Shown here piece by piece: positions 26,349 through 36,800 of a DNA stretch of 64,000 bases. Within the stretch, counting starts at the first letter, position 1, and the number at the start of each line of letters is the position of its first letter. Source of the stretch: Prevotellaceae bacterium UBA2852 (GTDB taxonomy: Bacteria > Bacteroidota > Bacteroidia > Bacteroidales > Bacteroidaceae); NCBI GenBank assembly GCA_002350855.1, contig DEFM01000018.1, forward strand, positions 7,613-71,612, read 5' to 3'. Below the pieces are notes generated by a model. It searched no databases and had not been told where the DNA came from. It was given only the letters and a program-made list of their open reading frames with translations. The position numbers and the translations under genes are program-made.

Positions 26349-27296
26349 ATGAAACACGAGATTATTGAACTGCACGATGTGCAGATTATTGGCATTGCCA
26401 AGAAGATTGCCTTTAACGAGGCGAAAGAAGAATGTCCTAAGTTCTGGGGCGAGTATGTGGAAAAGATTATCAAGCCTGTAGTGTTTGAGAAACAAACACC
26501 CAACGACTATCAGAAGGCTGCCTTCGACAATGGTGTTGGTGAGTTCGGACTTTGTACCTGCGACATTCCCAACCACAATTGCGCGACTTGTGCCGAGCAG
26601 AACTTTGGAACTTGCAGCAAGAACAAATTCACCTACGTCATTGGCGGTATCTATAAAGGGGGCGACGTACCGGAAGGAATGCAGCTGTTCCCCATTCATG
26701 GCGGCAGATGGTTGAAGGTGCATTTCGAGGGTGGCATGAACGCCTTTCAGGAGCAGTACACGAAGTTCCACAAAGAGTGGATACCTGCACATCCAGAGTA
26801 TAAATGGGCACCGAATTCCTGTTGCATGGAGTGGTATCAAGGCACAGACATCCATTCGCCCGATTACCAGTGTGGCGTGATGATGCCATTGGCCGTACAA
26901 CCCCGCTTTACGTTCAACACCGTTGGACTGTTTACAAACAACAATAAGGCAACCGTTGATTTCTATACGAAAACCTTTGGTTTTACCACTTCATGGGATG
27001 GTGTACAGCCAAATGTGGAGATGTTCCTTGGCAACAATAGGATCATTCTCTTCCCACGTAGTGCATTTGAGCAGATGGTCTCAAAGAAATTCCAGTATCC
27101 TGAAGGTTTTAATGGTACAATGGAATTAAGCTTCGATGTGCCATCTTTCGCCGATGTTGACAAAGAGTATCAGAATGCTCTTAACTATGGCGCAAAGTCC
27201 GTACTCCCTCCAACAACAGAGCCTTGGGGACAGCGCACTTGCTACGTTGCCGACCCTGATGGGAACCTGATAGAGATAGGATCGTTTGTTGAATAA
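26349..27296 (+). CDS. Fusion of a GyrI/AraC-effector-like domain and a VOC (glyoxalase) domain
   Basis: The start at 26349 (MKHEIIELHDV) is preferred over an in-frame ATG at 26322 because the latter overlaps the upstream gene and the homologous region begins at KHEII. Residues 1-180 fit the effector-binding fold of SOUL/GyrI-like proteins (VIGGIYKGGDVPEGMQLFPI, GGRWLKVHFEG). They include an unusual cysteine-rich insert (CTCDIPNHNCATC...GTC, about 74-94). Residues 185-315 form a VOC domain (FNTVGLFTNNNKATVDFYTK through YVADPDGNLIEIG). The role may be small-molecule binding or resistance; no substrate can be assigned. Confidence 0.85.
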   Translation: MKHEIIELHDVQIIGIAKKIAFNEAKEECPKFWGEYVEKIIKPVVFEKQTPNDYQKAAFDNGVGEFGLCTCDIPNHNCATCAEQNFGTCSKNKFTYVIGGIYKGGDVPEGMQLFPIHGGRWLKVHFEGGMNAFQEQYTKFHKEWIPAHPEYKWAPNSCCMEWYQGTDIHSPDYQCGVMMPLAVQPRFTFNTVGLFTNNNKATVDFYTKTFGFTTSWDGVQPNVEMFLGNNRIILFPRSAFEQMVSKKFQYPEGFNGTMELSFDVPSFADVDKEYQNALNYGAKSVLPPTTEPWGQRTCYVADPDGNLIEIGSFVE

Positions 27297-27341
27297 TAAA
27301 TTTAGCGTGGTGCTATTTTCCTGGTTAAAAAAATTATCGTC

Positions 27342-27558
27342 ATGGAAATATCAAATTGGTTTAAGGGATTCGAGAAAGGTATAGCACGGCTCTCCCCAGA
27401 GGAGCGGTCTGCATTCTTCTCGGAATGTGGGAAAAACTGTGTGTGTGATTTATTCGCTGCACAGTTTATGGAAAGACAAGCGCTTCATCGTAACGCTTTG
27501 TCATTCCATCTTGGGTGGTGGGACAGATTGTGAAATGAGAATAGAGGTCGATAGATAA
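27342..27558 (+). pseudogene. internally deleted, frameshifted gene of an unidentified small-protein family
   Basis: The first 33 codons (MEISNWFKGFEKG through ECGKNC) read in one frame. After a TGTGTGTG tract at about 27438-27446 the original-looking frame is +1. That frame gives VIYSLHSLWKDKRF, VTLCHSILGGG and CEMRIEVDR before a stop at 27556-27558. Read straight, the first frame ends at 27533 with an unnatural tail (GWWDRL). Both halves look like ends of one family of about 140-150 residues that I half-recognise but cannot name. Most of the middle is missing. Confidence 0.65.
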
Positions 27559-27578
27559 TAATTAATAGTGAAAATAAT

Positions 27579-28064
27579 ATGAATACAAAAGCACTTGTCG
27601 TTATCGATATCCAAAACGACATCACGAAACACTACCGCGACATCATTGACAACATCAATGCTGCTATCGAATGGGCTGTATCTGAGGGTATGCACGTTGT
27701 CTATATCAAGCACAACAACATCACCGCCGGTACACGTTCCTTCAAGCCAGGTACTCGTGGCGAAGAGTTGGCACCAGAACTGAAGGTGGTTTCAGACAAT
27801 ATCTTTGTGAAGACAAAGAGTAACGCATTGACGAGTGAGGCGTTTGCGACGTTCATTGCGGAAAACGGAATCACAGAGTTCTATATCGCTGGTGCCGATG
27901 CTACCGCTTGTGTGAAGTCCACTTGTTTCAACATGCGGAAAGCTGGCTATACTGTACATGTTTTCTCTGATTGTGTCACCAGCTATGATCTAAAGAAACT
28001 GCCTGAGATGCTGGAGTATTACGCCAAACAAGGTTGCGAAGTGATTACTTTAAATGAACTATAA
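27579..28064 (+). CDS. Cysteine hydrolase of the isochorismatase family
   Basis: A 161-residue isochorismatase-fold hydrolase. The expected catalytic triad is visible: Asp in VVIDIQND (about residue 9), Lys in VKTKSNAL (about 80) and Cys in DATACVKST (about 112). Members hydrolyse small amides or vinyl ethers (nicotinamide, isochorismate, others), and this sequence does not specify which. It is short compared with nicotinamidases but within family range. It sits in the plus-strand island between two decayed genes. Confidence 0.88.
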   Translation: MNTKALVVIDIQNDITKHYRDIIDNINAAIEWAVSEGMHVVYIKHNNITAGTRSFKPGTRGEELAPELKVVSDNIFVKTKSNALTSEAFATFIAENGITEFYIAGADATACVKSTCFNMRKAGYTVHVFSDCVTSYDLKKLPEMLEYYAKQGCEVITLNEL

Positions 28065-28097
28065 GAAATGATAGGTATTACCGTTGTCTGATTAAGT

Positions 28098-28208
28098 ATG
28101 AATATACTGATTTTATCCGGAAGCCCACGTAAGGGTGGCAATACAGAATTGAGGGCTGAAGCTTTTGCCAAAGGAGCGGCAGAAAGGTTACGGGTAATAG
28201 ATTTTTGA
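28098..28208 (+). pseudogene. N-terminal remnant of a flavodoxin-fold NAD(P)H reductase
   Basis: An open frame of 36 codons begins MNILILSGSPRKGGNTELR and ends abruptly in LRVIDF and a stop. The SGSPRKGGNTE phosphate-loop motif is characteristic of flavodoxin-like FMN reductases of about 180-200 residues. Only the first strand, loop and helix remain. The xpt stop lies 17 bases further on the other strand. Confidence 0.75.
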
Positions 28209-28224
28209 AGTTTGTTCCCAGAAT

Positions 28225-28803
28225 TTATTCTTCTTCCTTGAAGTGAATGATGTTGTTCTCAAGCGAATCAACGATTGCAAGCGACTCAATGCGGGTAATG
28301 CCCCTGGAGGATAAGAATTCACGTCCATGAAGCATCTCTTTTTCAATAATAAATCCCATGCCTTCTATAGTGGCTCCTGCCTGCTGGCAGATGGCTTGGA
28401 TGGCTGTAGCGGCATAGCCGTAAGCAAGGAAATCGTCAACGAATAGCACATGGTCGGCGGCAGTCAGATATTCGCGACTAATCATGAGGGTTGTATCGCT
28501 ATTCTTAGTAAACGAGTGGACGGTGGTGACATAAGCTTCCTGCATGGTTGAAGGTTTCTGTTTTTTGGCAAATACCACCGGCAATTCCATCATATAGCCC
28601 AGCATGACTGCGGGCGCAATGCCTGATGCCTCGACCGTGATGATTTTATTCACATTCAAATCGCTGAAACGGCGAATAAACTCTACTGCCACTTGCTTCA
28701 TCAGATATGGATCCATCTGATGGTTGATGAACTTATCTACTTTCAGGATTACTCCTTCCAGACTGCGACCGTCTTGAAGTATGCGGTCAATCAGGATTTT
28801 CAT
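28225..28803 (-). CDS. xpt: Xanthine phosphoribosyltransferase
   Basis: Purine salvage enzyme converting xanthine plus PRPP to XMP. The start at 28803 ([12 protein letters not shown]) gives 192 residues, equal to known Xpt proteins. An upstream in-frame extension to 29019 is rejected because it overlaps the preA-like gene. Diagnostic segments are INHQMDP, the [10 protein letters not shown] loop and the PRPP-binding motif [13 protein letters not shown]. It begins 32 bases after the preA-like gene and is probably co-transcribed with it. That gap is too short for a purine riboswitch. Confidence 0.95.
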   Translation of the reverse strand: MKILIDRILQDGRSLEGVILKVDKFINHQMDPYLMKQVAVEFIRRFSDLNVNKIITVEASGIAPAVMLGYMMELPVVFAKKQKPSTMQEAYVTTVHSFTKNSDTTLMISREYLTAADHVLFVDDFLAYGYAATAIQAICQQAGATIEGMGFIIEKEMLHGREFLSSRGITRIESLAIVDSLENNIIHFKEEE

Positions 28804-28835
28804 AAATTTTCCTCTTTTTTCCCATTGTTTATGTT

Positions 28836-30308
28836 TTATTTTTTCTTGTGTATGCGCTTGGTCGTGCCTATGGCGCCTGTGGGGCATACCAGACGGCAGA
28901 GGTGACAGCCCACGCACTTGGTGCCGACGATGCGGGGCTGGCGGGACGCGGTATCGAAAGCGATGGCCTGATGACCGCCGTCCATGCACGAGAGGTAGCA
29001 ACGTCCACAGCCTATACACTCGTCACGGTCAATCCTTGGATAGACGATAGTGTCACGATCCAAAAAAGTGGGTGTCACAAAGTGGGGCAGTTCCTCACCC
29101 ACTATGCTATCGGGCGATGTGATGCCTCGCTCAGCAAGGTAGTGCTGCATGCCAAGAATCAAGTCGTCGATGATGCGGTAGCCGTACTGCATCACTGCTG
29201 TGCACACCTGCACGTTGCGACATCCCAGCTGGATAAACTCCAATGCATCCTTCCATGTTTCTATTCCTCCTATGCCGCTGATGTCGAGTTTCTTGCCGTG
29301 CGAGCCGTTTATCATAGGACTCTGTGCCATTTCCAGAATATGCCTGAGGGCGATAGGCTTCACAGCGCGTCCGGACAATCCTGATATGGTCTTGTGGGTG
29401 TTTACCTTGGCGCGTTCGCCCATCGTCACACTCTTGATAGTGTTGATGGCTGAGACTCCATCTGCACCTGCGAAGAATACTGCCATCGCCGGTTCCGTTA
29501 TGTGAGTTATGTTTGGTGTCATCTTCGGAATAACTGGAATTGAGACACTACGCTTCACATACGCCGTATAGAAAGTGACCAGTTCGGGATTCTGTCCTAC
29601 ATCGCTACCCATGCCTGTCAGTCGCATCTGCGGACATGAGAAGTTCAGTTCCACCGCATCCACGCCTGCTGCCTCTGCCATCTTCGCCAGTCTGATCCAC
29701 TCCTCCTCGGTCTGCCCCATTATGCTGGCAATGACAACCTTGGAAGGATAGTTCTGTTTCAACCTGTGCAAAATGTCGAAGTCCATTTCCACTGGATTCT
29801 CGCTCAACTGTTCCATGTTGCGGAAAGCGTAGAAATCCGAAGTCCCATCCTGCTGACAGGCGTCGAAACGAGGCGACACCTCACGTATCTCCTGCATGCA
29901 GATTGTCTTGAAGAATACACCTGCCCAACCTGCCTCGAAAGCTCGCGCCACCATCTCGTAGTTGGTGCAGACAGCCGACGATGCCAAGAAGAAAGGATTC
30001 TCGCAGCGGATGCCGCAGAAGTCGATGGCGAGCGAGGGAAGTGTAGATAGTAACGAGCCTTGAGTGCAACCACCCAACATCTCCCTGATGCGTATTGGTC
30101 TGTCGTAATGGATGCAGGCTTTTTCGGCAGCTTCCAAATCTTCGTCTGTGCACTCGGCAACCCACCTGCCTGCCAACTTCTCATTGCCAAAGCGAATGGC
30201 ACGGATAGCCCGTGCAGGATCGCCTTTCTTGCAAGCACGACTACATGGTGCATCATTACAAAGCAGACAGCGAGCTGCCTCTTCATTAATATGCATATTG
30301 TTATTCAT
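28836..30308 (-). CDS. preA: PreA-type dihydropyrimidine dehydrogenase subunit with a PreT-like N-terminal iron-sulfur segment
   Basis: A 490-residue flavoprotein related to the NAD-dependent dihydropyrimidine dehydrogenase that reduces uracil and thymine. Residues about 10-75 ([20 protein letters not shown]) resemble the N-terminal Fe-S segment of PreT. Residues about 85-410 are the FMN barrel ([33 protein letters not shown]). The C-terminus carries two ferredoxin motifs, [11 protein letters not shown] and [12 protein letters not shown]. The FAD/NAD(P)H domain of PreT or DPYD is absent, so an external electron donor is implied. It is followed by xpt. Confidence 0.88.
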   Translation of the reverse strand: MNNNMHINEEAARCLLCNDAPCSRACKKGDPARAIRAIRFGNEKLAGRWVAECTDEDLEAAEKACIHYDRPIRIREMLGGCTQGSLLSTLPSLAIDFCGIRCENPFFLASSAVCTNYEMVARAFEAGWAGVFFKTICMQEIREVSPRFDACQQDGTSDFYAFRNMEQLSENPVEMDFDILHRLKQNYPSKVVIASIMGQTEEEWIRLAKMAEAAGVDAVELNFSCPQMRLTGMGSDVGQNPELVTFYTAYVKRSVSIPVIPKMTPNITHITEPAMAVFFAGADGVSAINTIKSVTMGERAKVNTHKTISGLSGRAVKPIALRHILEMAQSPMINGSHGKKLDISGIGGIETWKDALEFIQLGCRNVQVCTAVMQYGYRIIDDLILGMQHYLAERGITSPDSIVGEELPHFVTPTFLDRDTIVYPRIDRDECIGCGRCYLSCMDGGHQAIAFDTASRQPRIVGTKCVGCHLCRLVCPTGAIGTTKRIHKKK

Positions 30309-30351
30309 AAAAATTACAGGTGTAGATTAGTTAGTCAAAAGAGGTGTTTAG
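30306..30351. repeat. direct repeat, copy A (preA leader)
   Basis: The 45 bases upstream of the preA-like start closely match those upstream of the giant gene (41545-41589). A 21-base block (30331-30351 here, 41569-41589 there) is identical and the rest is similar down to the ATG. The copy overlaps the stop codon of the lipoprotein gene. Confidence 0.8.
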
Positions 30352-30806
30352 AGTCCTGAGGTGAAGCAGGGGCGATAAATGCTGCTTTCACCTGTAGGCG
30401 CAGCTGCGGCATTGAACTGGGTCCAATTGGTGATGGTGTAGATGCGGTGCAGGCGGTCACAGTAGTAGTGGAGACTTACCTTCATGTCGCCGCCGTTGCC
30501 GGCGATTGACAGAGGATAGTAGGTGATGGTGCCGTTGACCATTGGCTTGGTGACGGCACGTACCTCGTCGTTGATGGTGGCACACATCATGTCGCCACTG
30601 CTTTGGAAGTCTTTCAGGGTGTCGCCAAGCTGCACCTGAACCGACATGGTCAGTTCGTAGAGTGAATAGTCGGGAGCAACCCAATTTGCAGGAACAGTAG
30701 CCTTGCCTGTCTTCAGGAATGAGGGTGTGGCAGGCTTGTCATCGTCATCGCTGCAACTACACATTCCCACACTAATCATTATTAATAAATATAATAACTT
30801 TTTCAT
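30348..30806 (-). CDS. Small lipoprotein of unknown function
   Basis: A 152-residue predicted lipoprotein. The signal MKKLLYLLIMISVGMCSC ends in a lipobox-like MCSC and the mature part begins with acidic residues (SDDDDKPATPS). That is typical of Bacteroidetes surface-exposed lipoproteins. The rest is predicted beta-rich, with aromatic positions such as NWVAPDYSLYELTMS. I do not recognise a family. It starts 10 bases after the giant gene and is most likely its partner in one transcript. Its stop codon lies in the repeated leader sequence of preA. Confidence 0.8.
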   Translation of the reverse strand: MKKLLYLLIMISVGMCSCSDDDDKPATPSFLKTGKATVPANWVAPDYSLYELTMSVQVQLGDTLKDFQSSGDMMCATINDEVRAVTKPMVNGTITYYPLSIAGNGGDMKVSLHYYCDRLHRIYTITNWTQFNAAAAPTGESSIYRPCFTSGL

Positions 30807-30816
30807 AATGTTTCTA

Positions 30817-33800
30817 TTACTTAATTGTTATTTTCTGTCCATTATGGATATAAACTCCGCGGAGGGATGGTTTGCCGCTGAGCTTGATACCGCTTACTGT
30901 GTACCAGCCGTCGCCGTAGAGGTTGTCGGCAGCGAGGAAGCTGATGGCAGTAGGATTGTCAGGAGTGCCGATGGCTGCGTTGTTCACATAGTTCATCTGA
31001 GGACTTGAAGTCGCTGCGATGGTCTCGCCCTCACGCTCCAGAGTGAATGAGAGTGAAGTGTTGAGAGTGGAGTGTGCCACTTCACCTACATTGAGGTAGA
31101 ATACTCCATCTGCATCGGCTTCGGCAATGCCGCAGACTTCTGCTCCGTTGTAAACGGTGAGGCGGTCGCCCGGCATCACATCCACACCTTCTGCCACAGC
31201 CACTACAGTCATGCTTGATCCGCTCACGTTCTGGAACGCAGGCATGCGGCGACGGGCGTTGCTGCCATTGTAACGGGAATTGGAGAAATAGTATGGATAG
31301 AGGAATCTGACTTCACTGTCTGCATTACGCTTAAGCATATAGCCCTCGCCTACTCTCAGGAACTCCAGCGTACCCTTCCACTGCTTGTTGCCATGCGAAT
31401 CGACTGAGAGCACGGCAAACTCGCTCTGGCTCTTAATGATGTCGCCTGCGGAAGCCTTTTCGGTATATTCTGCCATTGCTGTACCTAAAGGCAAGTTGAA
31501 TTTCGATATGAAACCGATGCGGTTCCAGCCCTTCTTCACTGTGATTGATTCATAGCTGGTGAATCCGTAGATATAGCCTATCTTGTCACTGTTTGAATAG
31601 AATCGGTACATCTTGGTTGCGTCAACAGTAAAGGTTGAGTCGGCGCAGTCCCAAGAATAGATTGGATTGTTGGGGTCGTAAGGATTGGGCGAAGCCTTGT
31701 AGCTCAGCAGGCTATAGCTTCCATCAGGACGTTCAGCCTCGAGAGCATCTCCTGCTTCCCACTTAGTGGCGTTGTTGAGCAGTTCCCCGACAGTGCTGAT
31801 TGATGGTTCAACATTGACAGATACCCAGTTCCAGCCTTTTTTCAGTGGTATAGCCTGTACCACGCCATTGTTCGCTCCAAACTTCACAGGATCGGTTGTT
31901 GTTCCCAGAACTGTGTCGTGCTTGAATTGGATCAAATCGGCCATAGGCATCATCTTGTGTATGATTCCAGTAGAAGCATCGTAGAACTCGAAATATAAAT
32001 CAATCTCTGCATAGTTGCTGTTATAGACGTTGAGATATATCAGGCCGTCGTTTGCACCATTGTTTTTATCGGTTGTACAGTGACCGACTCCAAGCAGACG
32101 GTGGTTTTCATCGAACACAGCCAACATGTCGTCTTCATCGCGTGCCACTTCTTCTTCGATTATCACCTGTCCGATTATATTCATGGTGATATTGGTATGC
32201 AGCAATGCCTCGTCAACTGCCCAGTCAGGTACAGTGCCGCGTACCTTCAGGGTAATAGGCAGAGGCTCGGTCATGCCGTCGTCACCTACCAGATAAACCA
32301 CTTCCTCGAAGTCTCCTATATTAGTATATGGAGAGATGGTGAAAGTGATAACCTCTTCGTCCAAAGCAGCAACCGAGCCGCTGGTCATAGAGGCAGTCAT
32401 CCACAAAGGCAGTCCCTGCAAAGTGAAGTTACGGGTCTTTCCACTCAGGTTCTTGACCGTAGCCTCGAAGGTCTGCTCTTCACCATATTTAGCCGTAAGA
32501 CGCTTGTGCTTGTCGGACCAGCGCAAAGGATTGCGATAGACATAGAGATCCATCACTGTTGGCGAAGCCATGATGTTGCCCTGCATATCTGCCACGTCGT
32601 TGACCACAATCAAAACGTTGGTCTTCTCTATGCTTGCAGCAGGCACATCAAGGTTGATGAGCAGTTCCTTACCGTCTGCCACGTAGGAGAACTTGATATT
32701 CTCCATTGACTGCGGGTCGTGCATTGGAGCATAGATTCCTCTGTCAAAGCAACGATTCACATCAGCCTCAGCCACAATCGTATCGCGTTGCAAAGTCAGT
32801 TCGCCAGTGGTCAGATCCTTATAGCGACGCAGGCTGACACCAGTCGGCATCAGTTTGATTTCGTTGCTCGACTGGCGCACGTTTTCAGAGAAGTTCAGGT
32901 AAGCCATAAGTCCCATTTCCTCTCCGGTAGGAGTATTAGAGGCAAAAGCCTTGATGGCATTCTCTGTGAGGGCCATTTCGTACATTGCTATTTCGTCGAT
33001 ATGACCATGGATTGCGTCCTTCACCGTGTTTGCATCCACATATGTAGCACCAGCTGCCAGCAAGTTGCCGCTGACACCTCCCAGCGTATCCACTGCAAAA
33101 GTATTCGTCAGTTTAGTGTCGACATACAGGCTACCCACATTGTTTGAACGGTTCACGGTCAGAGCCGCATGGTGCCAATTACCGTCACTTATATAAGACG
33201 ACGTACTAAGTTCCAGTCCGCTCAGGTTCAGGTTCATGATTCCATCCTTCACTGCGAAGTTGAAGTGCGACTTGGCTCCCGGTTCGGTAGTAGCAGGACC
33301 ATTTGAGAAGAGAGTTCCGTTAGCATCCTCGGTGCGGAACCAGAACGCCATAGTGTAGTCTTCATGGTCATAACGGTTGAATGGTCTGCTGTCAAGGCGG
33401 AAACCTTTCGAGCCGTCGAGTTTCATACCGATTCCGTCAGGCATCTTCCACGTCGGTCCGAAAATCATGAGGTCGCTGCCTCCGGCAGTGCGGTTGTAAC
33501 TGTAGTTGCCCTTACCCTCGCTGAGAGGATAGTTGTCGAGAAGTCCCAGTTCATAACCGTTAAGTCTCTTCTGGCGATAGCTGTTCATCTCAGCCTTGCT
33601 GAGCGCATGGTTCCACAGTCGGAATTCCAGCATATCACCGGTGTATGGCTTAAAGCCTTCCAGCAATTCGTTAACCGACCTACCGAGGATAATGCTTCCC
33701 GAACCTAAATAAACGTTAGGATAGGTAAATGAGCCAACCTCTGTATTTCCGTCGTAGAAGGATATCTTGGTCGTGAATTCATCGACATCGGTGTCGAAGA

Positions 33801-36800
33801 GGAAGAACACCTCTCTTAAGCCGTCGAACTTGCAAGGTTTGTCGGCTGTGAACACGGTTGCAGGTATGGTATCGTTGTGCTGGATAGCAACTGTGAGCCG
33901 GTGGTCGGCGGTAAGTCCGAGTTCCAGTGCATAATTATCGAAGCCATGTGAGAAGAATGTCATTGGCTGTCCATTATGCTCGGGGTTAAGCATCACATCC
34001 ACAGTGAACGAACGTCCCTCCAGACTGCGGTCTGCCTGAGCAAAGGCTGCTCCGGTCCCATTGAAGTGAAGCGACGACGACAGAGAGAGATTGCTTGAGT
34101 TGGTCTGTCCGATAATTTGGAAGTTATTGACTGCCGACAGGTAGTTTCCTGCAATCGGTTCTGAGAATCGGAGGATGATGTCATCGCCAATGCCGAGAAT
34201 ACCATCCACAGGCTGTGGAGTGCCGAACACTTGCGGACGGCGGGTATCCTTGATACCTGTGAGGATGTTCGAAGAATTGGTCAGGTAGCCGTTGCCGTGG
34301 CGGCAGAAAGTTACGGCACGGATGTCGTAGTACTGTTCAATCGGGTCGGTCTCGCCGTAGAAGAAGGCATCGATGTAGCCGTCGTGCTCCATCAGTTTCT
34401 TCTCACCCGAAGCCAGAGCCATCAGACGTGCACCCTCCTCCGTATTCGGATAGTAGGAGCATACGTTCACCCAGTCCTTATCGCCCTGGTTCGAGAGCTT
34501 ATACTGCAGCTCAATGTGGTCGAAGTTGCGGAAGTTCACGTCGAAGCCGTCGATGTGGATAGGCAGATAGTAAGCTTTCTTTTTCTTGTCGTAGGCCGAT
34601 TCGGTGTTCACTACCCACTTGTCACCAGGCTTGGAGATGTTTATTTTTCCAGCCGACGGCACGAAGTGAGCGGATATGTTTGTTGTGTAGATATGCGAAA
34701 GGTCGTCTTCGTCGAAGAGGCAAATTGCCAGGTTCTCGTAGTCGTATTCAGGACCGGCATACACCTCCACCTGCTTCTCAACCACTTCATTGGCATCGAG
34801 CCAGATGTCTGCTCCTCCACCGTTCAGAGGCACACCGTCGATATATATCTTGGCACCCTTTGGATTAGCTGCGTCGTCGGAGTAGAATTTGAATGAATGT
34901 GACACTCGGTCGGGCAGGTCGCTCTCATTGACCATGTAGAGAGTGAATCGCGCCGGCTCGCCGTAGGGCACGTTCGACACGCTCGGCACTTCCGTCCATA
35001 TACGCAGTTTGTTAATCTGTTCTGTTCCGTGGTCGAGGATGGTTCCTGGGTTGTAGAACATAGTCCGTCGCTCCTCTTCCCATGGACTACCTGTAGCACC
35101 GGCAAGAGTGCGGAACACCAAGTTCCTGTATTTAGGCACATCGCTAATGCTAGTTATGTAGCTTGTGGTATTGCTGCTGCCCGGACGACCGTTGTAGATG
35201 CTCTTAAGGTTGTCCTCAACATGCTTGTAGAACACATTCAGGCTGTCCGACTTGAAGAAATTGGACAGTTTGGCAATGCTGTCGGAACTGATTTCACGGG
35301 TCTTGTACACAGCCACCGTAAGGCTTGACTTACGATCACACGAGAGAGTGAAACCGGTCTCCTTGCTGTATTCCTCGCTCTTACCGTTCTGGTAGTTGAA
35401 GTCGAAACCGAAGAGCGGAGTGATGTTGATACTGAACTTCACACCTCCGGCTTTGAAGTCCACAGCTACGATATTATTGTCGTCATCGTTAGTCATGGAA
35501 TACTTCGAGTTGTTACTGGTACTTCTGCTGAAGGTATCCTCACCAGTCAGGTTCACTGCGCTCGGTATCTTCCAGTAGCGGTGCAGACCCTCCGAGGTTG
35601 AGAAGGACTCGCTGTACTCTACCTCCGAGCGTCCGTCGAAGTCATATACCTTAACCAAGTCATAAGCCTCCAGTTTCTCCTTCTCGTTGGCAGCAATGAA
35701 TCCCACCCATGTAGCTATCTGGGAGTTCAGGGTTTTTATGGAGTCGGTCCACTCGTCTTTTACTCCCGTTGGTTTATACGTGTCGTAGTAATTTTCCATT
35801 GAGAAGTACGGATTGGTTGTGGAAACCTTGCTCACATAGACTGGTCTCTTCTGTTTGTTCGCCAATGTCTGGGCGTAAGTGCTTGTGGTGGTTGAATCCA
35901 TCAGCAAGGCATTTCGTGTACGCAGGAGTGTCGGAATAAGTTCGGTAAGAAGGTAGCTCTGAGAATGAGCAAAAGTGGTATTTATCTTTGAAGAGAGCTG
36001 CATCACCTCGTCACGAACGAGATATACAGAGTCTTTCTTCTCTGCGTCCCATCCGCGTGCCAGCACCTTGGCTGTACCCGTCACGTCGAATACGTGTCCG
36101 TTGACCGTGGTCTTGCCACCCATTCCAGGAAGCAGACGCTGCATAGCAGCACTGTTCACTGCACGAACAGCAACAGCATCCTCAACGATGACATTGTCGG
36201 TCATACCAATATATACGTCGGAGTTCATACCCACTTCCTTCACATTGCTGCTGGTGGATATCTTCTCCTTGGTCTCAAACTCGTATTCGTAGCTCCAGTC
36301 CTGATAGTAGGAAGTAGCGAGGTCGTACGACAGACTACCGAGGTTGTCGCTGGTTGCTGTGGTTCCGGCAATGGTACCGCTTCCGACACCAGCCCAGATA
36401 CCTGTGTAGTAATTGGCACCTGAACCTACTCCCACCTTCATGTTGACACCCATCTGCACATTATAGTCGGCATTGTAGCTGTAGCTCATCTTCGAGCCTT
36501 TCTCTATGTATGCAGAACTGCCGGCTCCTGGCGGGTCGCGGAGAATGTCGATAAGGTGAGTATTCTGACCTGCAATGATTCGTCTGCCCTGCGGCTTTGC
36601 CAGTGCAGCCATCACGTAGGCTTCAATCGGCTTGATGTCGTAGAAGCTGCCATCGTATTCGAGGGTGAACTTCAGAGTGCGCAGCGCCATATCGTCTTCA
36701 AGCATTAAGGTCAGGTTCTGCGGAGTGAACACGTATGTGCCCTGGCCTTCGTCGTCGAGATCTATCTCGTCGGTCTGGTCGTAGCCCACCAGCTGGTTGC

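Noticed and set aside
28804..28835. Purine riboswitch upstream of xpt
   Set aside because: Only 32 bases separate xpt from the preceding gene, too short for the aptamer, and no such fold is visible.
28804..29019. N-terminal extension of xpt to 29019
   Set aside because: It overlaps the strongly supported preA-like gene in another frame, and homology begins at 28803.
28836..30308. Loss of the catalytic cysteine in the PreA-like protein (loop GMGSDVGQ has Val where DPYD has Cys)
   Set aside because: As I recall it, E. coli PreA carries the same SDVGQ sequence, so this is a family feature and not a defect.
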